Position numbers and translations under genes: made by a program. A stretch of 64,000 nucleotides of DNA from Trichobilharzia regenti (taxonomy: Eukaryota; Platyhelminthes; Trematoda; Strigeidida; Schistosomatidae), in assembly GCA_944472135.2 (NCBI GenBank), contig OX235267.1, forward strand, positions 23,171,452 through 23,235,451. Direction: 5' to 3'. Of the stretch, positions 1-12,700 are shown one piece after another. The notes under the pieces were generated by a model. The model ran no database searches. It was not told where the DNA came from and saw only the letters and a program-made list of their open reading frames with translations. Position 1 is the first letter of the stretch. The number at the start of each line of letters is the position of its first letter.

Positions 1-1185
1 AAGCTACTAACTAATGAATAGTCCAGTAGTACTGGTAGGAGAGTTTCGCTGATCAAAAGTGTGTGAAAAACAGACTGGAATGTGCTAACGATTATGAGTA
101 GTCTAAAAGTCAAAGGTGTTTATAACATAAAAGAAGTCCGTATCCGCCTCTGGTTGACACACCTGAATACCTAGATTAATTATGACCTTGTCTAAGAAAA
201 TGGTTACAGTAAGTTTAAACAACTAGTAACCACATTAAACAGAATCTTGAGAAAGATGGGAAAAATGACACGAAAGGGAGATTAAAACTACATGTGCAAA
301 GTAAAATAGTAGTATGAGTAGAAGAGGGGCTCAAAATATCTTACAACTTCAATGGTGCTCAAAACTATATCTATAGTGTGTGTATGTGTGAGCTAGGACC
401 ACATATTGGCTCCATAAACCTAAGTAGGTAGAGCGAGTTTCAGTGATTTCTCTTCCTAATGTCTTATTTAAACATATAAAAGGGACCAACTGTTTCAATA
501 ACATAATAAGTTGGTAATTGAAACCCTAGGACCAATAAATAAAGGCTCATATTCAATTGCATAGGCGACTTTATCAAATGGTTGTCTAATTTAAAAAAGT
601 GTACTTTCGGTAAGTATTGATGCTACCTGAACAGAAGCAATCAAAAACAGCAGATTATTCACCGAGAGGAAAGCTTTATTGATTTTACTTTCAATGCATA
701 CTGACTTCCATAAGTACAGTGTATCTGATATCATGACCTGAGGAAAGATAAGTCAACTAAAAACCATAGCACAAGAAAAGGTATGATCGTAAGGACAGAG
801 TAGATTCAATTGGATGTTTCATTGATTAAAACAAACGAATAATGTAGAATTCTCTGCCAAAAAACACGCTAAACATTAAGTTTGGAACATATGTGACGAT
901 TATCCATAAGTTCAAGAAGTCTATGAAGCTGAGTTTGACAGTAGACAAGGGCTAGGCAACAGATGGTTTACTGAGAAAATCAAGAGGTATTTATAGATTT
1001 TTATGTACATTATTATTAGCGTTATTGTTAGTAGAGAAGCAACGTCTTCTGATTGGTTGTTTTCTTGCTGAAGGTTATTCTGTACTGTTTGTGAACGTTT
1101 CTTAGAAAGTTAAGCCATATATCTGCAAATCCTATTTACACACGCTAAGTCTGCCATGATTGGTTGGTGATTTTCTCAAGGTTAA
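1..1185. other. intronic or flanking AT-rich DNA, nothing recognised
   Basis: No exon with both splice sites and no recognisable transposon domain was found here. It lies downstream of the last DOP1 exon seen, so further C-terminal exons should be to the left of the window. Confidence 0.4.
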
Positions 1186-1189
1186 GCTT

Positions 1190-1395
1190 TGTTATTGTTT
1201 TTTTATCATGTTCTTGATATAAGATGGTTGGAGGCAATCGGCAAGAAGCTTTGAACCTAGGTTTCGTGGTAGTTGGCACTTATGAGCAAGGGAGTCATGT
1301 CTCTTCTGCGATTCGAACTTGCATCACCCAATACTGCAGTCAGAGATGTTACCACCGAGCTATTCGGGCTCACGACTGACCTCCTTCAGAACTGA
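1190..1395 (-). repeat. tRNA-headed SINE, family C, diverged copy
   Basis: The reverse complement carries a Pol III A-box-like stretch (GAGCCCGAATAGCTCGGTGG) and a weak B box near 1312, followed by a body that ends in CGAAACCTAGGTTC. It matches the family C copies at 11785 and 31908. The hammerhead-like fold is degraded: the CUGA box is lost and the cleavage triplet reads GTT. Confidence 0.6.
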
Positions 1396-1634
1396 TTGTA
1401 TTGGATACTTTTGAGTGGAAACTAGTACAATGTGTCTAGTCCTTTGTTTGGTGCATACTGAATTCTATCAATCAACAATCCGAAGTGTGTCGTGATGGCG
1501 AGCCACCTAGAATGGTGGCTACATTGCAAACTTGACTGATAGGATTCAGTCTGAGACAAAAAATGGACTAGATACATTACACTGCTTACTAACTAGAGTC
1601 CAATATAAAGGCATATTTATATTGTACCGGAATA

Positions 1635-1800
1635 TTATTATTCCGTTGGGTTCCTATTGGAAAATAAAACTTCAGTGAGACATCTCCATTCTCTGCAGTC
1701 CTCTTCAAGTCAACTCCACCTGCGCCCCACCCCTGAATGCCCACAATCACTCATCTGCTCTTCCATGTTCACCGTCAGACGACGCCCCAATATTCTACCG
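1635..1800 (-). mobile_element. RTE retrotransposon 3' tail fragment
   Basis: The text resembles the 3' end of the second RTE type in this window (compare 4797-5050): a GTTCCTA/GGAA motif, a stretch matching the CATCTCCATTCTC region, then the coding-end segment. It is a short, highly diverged 5'-truncated copy. Confidence 0.5.
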
Positions 1801-1955
1801 GTAGTCATTAATAAATTGTGTTAGCAATTTGTCCATCTAAAAATGGTTAACACAAAAGGGAAAGAGACGCACATGCTCCACATCGAAGAGTATATTCCTG
1901 TAAAATTCATGTTTATTCATTCGCATAAGAGAGATAAAAACAAGTATTGACTAAC

Positions 1956-2112
1956 CTTCAGCAGCTTGTTGTTTTGAATGATGTAAATCTTTTAAGTCTT
2001 TGTCATCAATAGCTTCTTCATCTGTAGAACAACGTGGACGAAATTTAGCATGAAGTGAATTAATTAGATTGTTGAATTTTTCTGATTGGACAGATTGATT
2101 AGAATGTGAAAA
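1956..2112 (-). CDS. DOP1: DOP1 exon (14th seen, most C-terminal)
   Basis: Exon of 157 nt. Acceptor TTATACAG lies just above 2112 and donor GAAG|GTTAGT just below 1956. It continues in phase 0 from the exon at 11247 and leaves one base over. It encodes about 52 residues, including a segment reading SEKFNNLINSLHAKF followed by an acidic stretch DEEAIDDKDLKDL. I cannot align this stretch to vertebrate DOP1; membership rests on splice sites and phase. Confidence 0.6.
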
Positions 2113-4750
2113 CTGTATAAATAAAAAAAAAATTTGAAATGAAATACATATAAATATGAACTGTTTTACGTGAGTACACATATTTTCAATACACTCCTGT
2201 TTGTTTCTGCTGCGTATCATACAGACATTCTAGTACAGAAAGGCGGATAAGAGTTATTAATACAAAACAAAGTGATTCAATTATAATAAATAAATAAATA
2301 ACTCCAATAAAAATGCTTAAAAAGGATAGGAGACGCAAGACTGGCATTCATTACTTTGATATTAATGTGGAGATGTCTACTGTACTCAGCACTACGAATA
2401 AAATCTGAATTTTTAACTTCGATGTTGAGTCAGTCAGTCAGCCCAGTCACTTAGTGCTTCTCTATTGGTTCAGGGAACTTGGTGCAGTGCAAAAAGCATT
2501 TCTAACAGGCTGTAGGTTTCCATTATTAACTAATTGTCTTCGCTCGATACAGAAGATCATATGGTCGACTGGAAACGATGAGTAATAAAGAATTAAGGCA
2601 TTTTACTAGTAGTAAAGAATTTATTGTCCGAAAAGTATGCAGGAAGAAATGGAGACGGCTTGTGCAGATACTGAGGGGGGTGTCGAATAGGACCCAAATT
2701 GGCAGCGACGAGTCGGATGCCTGAGGGTGACATGGAGATCATTTGAAGAGGAAGCTTGTTAGTGGTCATGGTGCTAGCAAAACAGAGTGAAATGGAGATG
2801 TAATGCTGAAACCGTATATTACATTCGGAACCCAAGGGGGAATGATGATGCATACTGAACAAAGAGTACTCTTTTCGATAACCCCTTCTTCATCAGGCTC
2901 TACATTTACACATACATTATAGTGAATGAATGAATTAGTGTTATGAACGACATTAATGTTTAAATAACATCAAATCAATAATACTGATAGATTACAGCTC
3001 AGTATCATCAACATAAACTAAGCTGAATGTCAGGAAAATTAGGTAATTCATGGATTTATAGTCTTTACTGAAGGCCGGCCAGGGCAGTAGTAGGGACCGG
3101 ACTTGCTTCTTTTGAACACAGAGCACTGGTTGTTTGAGGCGAATTGGAATAGTCTCTGCTGTTTGGAGCATGCGGCGCTTCGATGATTTCAGCAATTTAT
3201 TAGGCACCCGGTAGATTATATAGAGAAGGATTCTTCCACGCTGGCTTTGTGGCCGGTTTGCACCAGATGGTCCAATCAATAAAAGTTTTCAACCAGCGAT
3301 TTCTCGTATATGATGGTTTGATGAATTGGTGCAGTATGTCAGAAAGGACGTCATAGACTCTTTATTTTACTTTACTCCACCCGACCAATGCATATTACAC
3401 CCGACTATAGCTAAACATATATAGCACATAAACCAAGCCATCTCAGTTGATTCACAATTGCATAAGTTAACTTTATTTTGACCAACTTTAGTATTTTTCA
3501 CCTTATGTTATTGCAATATGCATATTAGTCTACAATGACAGTCAAGGAGAAATCCCTTTAACTTATTTCGTATCATACAACTTTGAAACAATCAACTGAG
3601 CTCTATAGCTGTCCTTTGATTATCAGAAAGCATTAATACGTGAGTCACGAATGCACGTTTTTTTGAATAAATCGATAGTCTGAGTACCCACCCATCCCTA
3701 TGTTCTGAAACCTAAAGTAATTAAAACAATAACAAAACCATCTCATAATAGGTGTACCCCATTGCCTTCCATATTAATATGTCTAATATTTTGAAGTAGT
3801 TACTCACACAGATAAAATAAAATGAAGGAACTTAGGGCGAAAATATTAGGTGATATCCTTTTCCCCATTTTTTCCTATTCCTTTACGTTCCCAGTGGAAC
3901 ATAGGGATTCAAACTAAAGGCTTGAAGTTTCGGTAGCAGTGTTGACTGTTTTTACAGGATGGGGTTGCTAGCCTCATGCCCAACCTTTCATCTTTACCAG
4001 TCCTATTATTGGCTTAGGAGGGGGGGGGTAAAGGAGTGCGTCGGCGGGGAATCGAATCCCGGACCACATACGTGGTCGTCGAGCACTCTACCGCTATGCC
4101 ACCGACACATTTTCCCCATAATTTCACTTAAACTAGCATGATTGAAAATAATGAATTGTTTAAGAATTAATTAATTAATTATATGAAAGTAAAGGGTAGT
4201 AATAAGTCAGAACCGATAGAATGTTCCCATATTGTCAGGAACAACACACACTCTCCTAATTGATGATGAAGTCACACTAAAAATAAAAATGCACTTAATC
4301 GGAACAAGAGTCGAATAACATCCAACCACTGCCAAATATCTATTAGCTTCTGGCAAAAAAAACCCAGCAATAATGATTGTTTCTCAACTATTTCAAAAAT
4401 TTTTAATTCAAGACTATGAAAAGGTGATGGCACAACTTTGGATTAATCGCGTACAGTCTAAATTACGTAAAAAGAAAAAAACAACGAGAGACTTCAACGC
4501 TTGCCTCCCCCAGACTACTTAGTCTATTAAAATATATTTGGACCGATTATTTCATATTACGAATTAATTATCAAACATTTTATGGCTATTAACCCCTATG
4601 TAAATTGTAAGAGGAATGTAGAGAAACCCCGAAACGATACTATCTCACAAGGTCCGTCTTCAGAATTCGCTATTTAAGTACAATATAAAAGTTGCATGAG
4701 TAAATTACACTAATAGTAAATCTTCAAAATAACTCAGTTTGCTGATATAA

Positions 4751-4798
<48 letters not shown>

Positions 4799-6678
4799 GT
4801 TCCTTTGGGTTCCTAGGGGAACATAGGTCTTCAACTGCACGTCTCCACTTGCTTCTGTCTTCCTTCTGCTGTACTTTTCACCTGCATCCATGTTAGTCCA
4901 TACTGTTTCAACTCCTCCCCTTCACACGATCTCCTCCATGTCACCCTTGCACTGACGTCCCACTCGCCTTTTCCCTTTCGGGTTCCAAACGAAGGCCTGA
5001 CGAGCGATGTCACAAACCGGCCGCCTCAACGAGTGTCCAATCCATGATCTCCACTTTCTCCTGCATATTTGTTGGTTGGCGATTGGTTCTTGTTTTGTTT
5101 GTTGCCTTCCATAGTTTCTTGTTAGTGATTCTTTCCGGCCCAGCCATCTGATCTTCAGTATAGATCCAGCGGAGACAGTTGTTGGTAAAGGTCTGGTCTG
5201 CAACAGGCTGTTGGAAATATTTTTTGTGACCCACCAAGTTTGTGATCCATATAGAAGAACTGACTTGACGTTTGTATTGAAAATCCGACCGAATTTTGTT
5301 ATTGATGTTGGCTGAGCGACGAAGATTTCCAGATTGGTTTCCTGTCTTAACGACAATGCTTCCTAGATAAGTGAATGAAGTAACCTCTTTCAAATCCCTC
5401 CCACTGATGGTGACTGACGCTGGATGTTGCTGCTGTTGTTGGCTGGTTATTTTCATAACTTCCGTCTTGTCTATGTTTTCCTGAAGTCCTGTCTTTGCTG
5501 ACTGCTTCTTCGACCAGTTTGTCGGTTTTCGCTTGTATTTTGTGTGACATCAAACATAAATCATCCACGCGCGAAATCCAGGTCTTCTAGGTTCTTCACG
5601 TCGGTCGGTCCAGGATATCCCTGTCTTCTCGTTTCCCACTCACTGTCTAACGCACAATAAAGTCCACCACAATTAGGAACACCATTGGTGATAATAAGCA
5701 CCTTTGTCTAACTCCTGTGTTTACTCCAAACGCCTCGCTGAGTTTTCCGTTGTGGGTCATGATATGTATCCATATAATATGTGTGTTTGTTTGACAGTCT
5801 GTTCTTGGTGATATATATATCCATATAATATGTGTGTTTGTTTGACAGTCTCATATATTTCGCTATGTATATATGTATCGATACTCCATTATAATTAGCC
5901 AATCATGTTAAGACTGTCGATTGATTTGTTCACACACTTGTTCAGACATTCATATATATTTTTGCACTCACACTCTTGTGTGACATATTGATTCTCCTCG
6001 TGTTTGGAAAATAGAAGTATCATCGCAAACCTAGTGGTCTTCTGATTTCCGTCTTTCTTGCGTCAGGACTATTAAATTCTCGACCAGTACATAACAATAA
6101 TTTGGCGACGAGTACATAATAGATCACTGGACATGTGATTTTGTCGTACAGCTGTTGAAAAGGGTTGATGAATATTTGGGGCACTGTACGCCGTATTACT
6201 CGAGTAGTTTCCAAATTACTTCGCGGTCAACGCTGTCGAAGGACTTCTCTCAAAGCCTATAAAGTTAAGGTAGAGGTTTGATTGCCATTCCATGCTTTGT
6301 TCTGTGATGATGGTGCGTAGAGTTGCAATTTGGTCAGAACATGATTTGCCTTTCCTGAATCCAGCTTGTTCTGGTCGGAGTTCTGCATTTAGTGCGTCTT
6401 TTATTCTCTCCAGGATGATACAACTTAGGATTTTACTTGGCGTCGACAGGAGCATGATTCCTCGCCAGTTCTTGCAGGGTGCTAAGTCTCCCTTCTTTGG
6501 TAGTTTCACGAGGTAACCTTTCCTCCAGTTGCAGGTGGTGGTCGGTTCAAGAGTCCTTTGAAGTGATCCGCCCATTGTTTAGTCTGTCTTTCTTCCATGG
6601 TAATTGGGTTCCCTTGGCTGTCTTTTATAGATTTCACTTGTGTTGATCTCTTCCCGAATAAAGACTTGGTTATCTGAC

Positions 6679-6721
<43 letters not shown>

Positions 6722-9700
6722 AGCCGAATGCTTGTACAGTGTGTGAAACTAACAATGTTTATGAGATGCATAACATGGTGAGACTATATTACTTGGCGGA
6801 TACTATTTCTAATGAAAGACAGATAATAGTGTAACTTGGATTCTAAGAGTTTGAAGCCTTAACATTTCTTATTTGGAAATACTTCAGATATCTGTCTTTT
6901 GGATACAGAGGAATTTATTGTTTATAATACCATAGCTCTGATAAACACGTATTACAACAAGACGTTTTAGTCACGTTTGCCTGCCGGTCAGGATAACACT
7001 GTAAGTTACGTTGACTGGAAGACCACAGAAACGGTGTCCTACTGCTAATATAACTGAAATTATGTTAAGAGTTCAGTGTGATTCTAAATCATCAACTGTC
7101 ATCCGAACTAAAAACAAAAAGAACTTTACTACGACACTATGGTCTTTCTACTCTGAAATCAACAATTTCAACTAACATAGTGTGTTGTCTATCGGCAAGC
7201 AGATATTATTGTTTCATCGGTTAAGATATTTAGAAATGGCAAATATTTTAAGACTGGAAATGTTGCCAAGTAAAACTATAAGATTTAAAATGAAAAGTTC
7301 AGACAGGATGATCAGCTTACATAGAATAAACAATGACACAATGCAATAATACATTGTATATTTGTGTGTGCGTGTGTGTAAACAACACCTTAAATCTCAT
7401 TATGGCATCAAATTTCAGAAAAATAATCACCACAGCAATTACTGTTTAGAGATGATGAAATCATTACAAGGTAATACAAAAGAATACTGGTGTAGAGTGA
7501 ATGTGAGTACAGTGAAAAATCGATAACTGATATATACAGGTACTAAGAAACAAGGAAGTATTAATTAATTGAATGCATTTCGTCCTATGGTAGAATACTG
7601 TGTTCTAACTCATTAACCTCACCAAGGTTACTAGCCAGTAGTCAACCTGGAAAAAAGAGAAGGTTGTGAGTAAGGCTAGCTGACTTCCAGCCTGTAAACA
7701 AAGCATCACTGCTAATGACACTTCAAGACTGAAGCTTGAAGTTATAAGTTTCACTCGAAATACGAACGAATGTGAGAAAAAAAAAGTTAGTTCTACATGG
7801 CAAAACAACATTTGAACATGCGACGATGTAACCTCTGTAGGAATTTATGCTTACAACAATACATATCAACCAAAGTTTAGCTCGACTGACTACTAATTTC
7901 CTCTTCTTTTTCTTCTTCGCCATGAAACAGTTTTAGTTACCGCAAAAGTGATACCAAGATATATTACTGGGATTCATCAAACAACTGTTTGTCACATATT
8001 TAGGTGTACTGTAACCCTATGAAGAATTTCAAAGCGCTTATTCAATATGTAAGATCTAGGTAGACTCATTATATTAGCCCCCAGCTGACTAATCTGTTGA
8101 ATCCTAACAGCTAACTTGATAAAAGTCATGGTAATTTGGTTTCGGAGATACAGAAACGTCAAACATTGATTCATAAGATAAACCGCTTACACAATAAGTA
8201 TCTATCGAAAAACAAATTAACAACAGACGATTTAATCGTAGACGCATGGAGTAAACAGTTACTAGCATCCCTTGAATGATACAGACGGATTCGTACGTGT
8301 AAACAAACTCATCGATTCAATAAACCAGCTGTGCCATTATACATCGTAAGTGACAGAAACACACACACGAAACCAACAACACCAGTATGTATATCATTAA
8401 TAAACCTAGACTATACAAAAACACCATACAACCAACGAAGTAAATGCAATTAATAGCTAGTGTAAGTAGTATATATATATATTTAGAAAGTAAAGTTGTA
8501 ATTGATCTTGGCGCAAATGTGATTACGTCAGGAGGAAAACAAAGGCTTTCATTTAAATAATTAAGATGCAAAAGAAGACGCAAGTAACAAGATAGTAAAA
8601 TAAACAGCTTAATACATTTATAAGACACAATGATATCAAAAAGAGAGTTAATTTTAAGTAATCAATATGCGGCCTATTCTACTGACAAGATTTACCAGTA
8701 GTATACGTAAAGACATGTTCATCGACTCATAAAAAAAAACATCAAATAGCGGAGAGATGAATTTGACGTCAAAGAGAGAAAATGAACCAATATATTGCGG
8801 TGAAACTATGGGATGCACAAAAAGCAGAAGTCAAAGAAACACAAAACGAAGAGTAGAAGTAGCACGACAAGGAAGATCTGTGAAAATGACGATTTTAAGA
8901 TCTATGCAAGAAGATATGCGAGTGAAAAGCAACAAACTGGCAGAAGAAGCATCAAAGATAGGAAGGACTTCAAGTAAACATAGATAAAACAGAGGTGATG
9001 AAGATTCCTGGCACCAACACCAACACTAACAACAACAACAGACAACAATCAGCCAGCATAAATGGGAGGAACCTGCAAGAAACAACCTCCTTTACCTACC
9101 CACCTACCTACCTGAGAAGCATCGTTTCAACTACAGGCCGACGGAACTGACGAGGATATCAAAGCCAGAATCGGAAAAACAAGACAAGCTTTCATTACTC
9201 AATCCAACTCTGTGTGGAGGTCAACATCACTCAGCATCAAAAATAAGATCCGGATTTTCAACTCTAATGTGAAGTCAGTCATTGCTACTATACGGACCAG
9301 ACACTTGGCCAGCGCGCGTCATAAAGAGCATCTCAAACAAACTTCAGACCTTCATTAATAGTTATCTTCGCTCAACACTCAAGATCAGATGGCCGACCAG
9401 AAAAGATCAGCAACAGGGATCTCTGGCGATGAGCGAACCAACCAGGAGCCGATTGTTCAACAAAAAGTAAGGAAGAAATGGAGATGGACTGGCTGGCCAT
9501 ACGCTAAGGAAACCATCAAGTGACATCACTAGACTAGCCATCGCTCGAGTGGAACCCGAAAAGGAAGCGGCGAGTTAGTCGTCCAAGGGTGACTAGGAGG
9601 AAGTCATGTGAAGAGGAGATGAAAGCATGTGGGCAGACTTGGAGCGGAGTGAAATAGTTGGCAGAAAACCGAAATCAATGGAGACGCGCAGCTGAAGCCC

Positions 9701-12700
9701 TATGTTCCTCTAGGAATTAAAGGATATAATAATAATAATAATATAATGATACATAATTTCCCTATGTATGATGTATATCAAAACATTCCGTCACCAATAC
9801 TCTTTTCTTCTCCTGTTACAGATAAAAGTTTGTTTCCATAGTAAATATTATGATCACAAGCGTACTAACATAATGACCGAGTGAGTCAGTCAGTCAAAGA
9901 AGCATGGTCTGTTCTGGTCTGATTATTCTTCCGTAAGATTACAGTGACAAGTTTATTGCTAGTAATATTCTCCATATATCTGGTATTGGTGTTGTGTCAT
10001 TCCCATTCTACAAGTTAGGTGTAAACTCGACAAACAACAATTCAATAATCTATCTCTCCCTGCATCTAGATATATATTACTCTTTAGAATTCATTTATTT
10101 TATTTATTTTTATTTTTGATTACAGCTTGATTCCACACTGTATTTTTGGTACAAGTATGGAATTTTCAGCATGGATATCGGTAGCCCAAATTTTGCAGGC
10201 CGACCATAGATATCAGGTGTGCGTCGGCAGGGGATCGAACCTCGGACCATGTGCATGGTCGGCGAGTGTCCTAACCACTGTGCCACCGACGCACAGTACT
10301 TCTGTAGCACCCTATTGTGTTATTTTAAGTTGACGGATGCATTGCTATTGCTGAATTTTCCTTCAAGTTATCCATTTTCGTGGGATCAATCATCTGACAC
10401 TTAGCCAAACGCTTATATACAGATAATCTGACTACTCCCGATCTATTTGTCCGACCTATGTAGTTGATTTTACAGTTATTGCAAAGTATTTTGCAGATTA
10501 CATGATTTTGTCTAGTTGGATCAATAGGATCCTTTAGTCAACAGAGCTCATGTACGATGAAATTATATCCTACACCACAGTGTCCAAGTTCTATGCTAAT
10601 ACCAATCACTGAAAACTATGGGGAGAACTGCTCCATCACAGTCCACGACTTTTCAGCAATGCACACCCAAAAACCCACCATAGATCGGATTGGATATCTT
10701 TGTTCAGATTACGATTCTACCTCCTTGAGTAATCAATTACTTGAATTGGAATTCAATGGATTTCAAATTTGTCAATTTGTGATATACCGCTACCTTGTAC
10801 TGCTCATACAACAACTACTACATTTTAAATGAATGCTAGTCAGATACTGAGACCGGTCTCAGATATTTTAAAACTCTTATCTTATCGACAACAACATAAA
10901 GTAAACACAACACCTCTTAATATTGTGATTTGATTGAAATCAGAGATTAATATCTTGACTTCTCGTTAACTTTCGATACCATTCAGAGTATATGTATTCA
11001 CCTTTGTTTTATGTCACCGGTAATTGTTTCATCCTGGACACTAGTAACTTACAAAAAAAGGTTAATGAGAAATACTAGATTAGATGATTACCAATTTTGA
11101 AAATGAGTTCATTCCTTACAAAGTTATGAATACTTACAAATACCTTCTACTCTATCATTCCCCCCGCCCCCCAGTCGTGAAATAAACCATTTTTCCATTT
11201 TAATGAAAAATACCACAAAAAATAATGAAAGTAATTCAATACTTACATCCGATTTAGAACTAGATCGTTTCATCTTCGCATTATTGATAGCCTCTTCATA
11301 TGAAGGAAGTTCACAATCAGTATCTGTATATAAATATATTTACAAGAAAGAAAAGAATGAAATGCCGAAATTGAAAATCAAACTGTTATATTTATTATCT
11401 GTTAATATAATTAAGTTTCTCTGATAGGAAATAGTATGAATACGCATATTATACACCATTAGTGTCACTACTGAAATAGGCGAATCGCTTTACACTATCG
11501 GTATATGTTTCATGACTGATTACCTCTGAATACCGTAGCTGAAAATATCATTTTGTTAAGAGTTCAGAAACACTGCTTGTTTCCTGGATCTGACATACAT
11601 TTTGTTGCATTCCTTAGGCGTTTCTAGTGGGATAAAGGGCTTCAACCTTGAGCTTTGAAATTTCATTAGCAGTGATGTTTGCAACAAGATAGGGTTGTTA
11701 CAGAGCTATACAGCGTTACCAAAGAGAGAAGTAGACACATCACACTAGTTACTTGTGTCAAATAAAAATATCCACTACAGTTCACTACAGGAGGTCAATC
11801 GCGAGCTCGAATAGCTCAGTGGTAACGTCTCTGACTGCAGCACTGGGTGACGCGGGTTCAAATCTTAGAAAGGACATGAGTTCCTTCAAGGTTGCAGATA
11901 CACCTTGATGAAGAGTGCAAGCTAGCACGAAACCTAGGTCCAAGACTTCCGGACGATTGCCTCCAACCATCTAACATCATCAAAACAGCGTTACACGCCC
12001 ATCCTTTTTTTCTTCCCGGTATTACTACCGGCTAAGTGAGGTTTTTAGGAGGACGTTAGCCGGAAATTGTTAACCGGATCACGTGTGCGGTTGGATAGCG
12101 CATTACATATTACAATTTCCTGGTGACCATTATTGGTTTTATTCGCGTGCTTTTGCGTTCTTGTTTTTTTTCTGTTGAATAACATTCGACTCAATTAATT
12201 AATTTAGATTTTCACTGTTTACTCAGGGGTGAACTCATTATTAAGTGTCCAAATCTAACTAAATTGTTTCGTGTATCTTATAATTTTACCCTACTGTTCT
12301 CCCCCCACCGTCTGGAACTTTCCATCATAACATGTATAAATTCACTGTTCTATCTTGTATTTTGTCTCTGTTTGTCTATCTCTTTTCGAAATAGAACTTT
12401 GCACATATGTGCGCCAGTTCAAGTCGCCACACTCCCTCCATGTAGCACACAAAGAAAGAGAAGAAAGTACAAGAAAGGCATAATAGAGACAATAGACAGA
12501 GGTGTGAGACAAAGGAATAGTAATAACGAAGAACAAAACAGTTTCATTGGAAATCATAAGTCACAAGGAGTGGATGCATCTGCGCTAGCCATTGAGAACG
12601 ATTTTGAGCCATGTCTGTCACCAATTGTTCCCAGCCTTCATTGGTTTTTACCGTCCTGAGGACCCCAACCAGTCAGGAAGTCTACACCTTCCTACGTGAC

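Noticed and set aside
4030..4110. Possible tRNA gene
   Set aside because: Both Pol III boxes are present, but there is no paired acceptor stem and the same head heads a repeated family with a common body and tail, so it is a SINE. The same holds for 10210-10300, 32508-32580 and 53790-53858.
5770..5870. CRISPR-like or regulatory tandem repeat
   Set aside because: Only two copies with period 51, in eukaryotic DNA with AT runs; this is a local duplication inside an insertion.
12264..12659. Plus-strand ORF of 131 codons
   Set aside because: It lies antisense to the 3' untranslated region and coding end of the minus-strand RTE at 12370-13980. Near-identical open frames occur antisense to every copy (33572, 39328, 52094, 62953).
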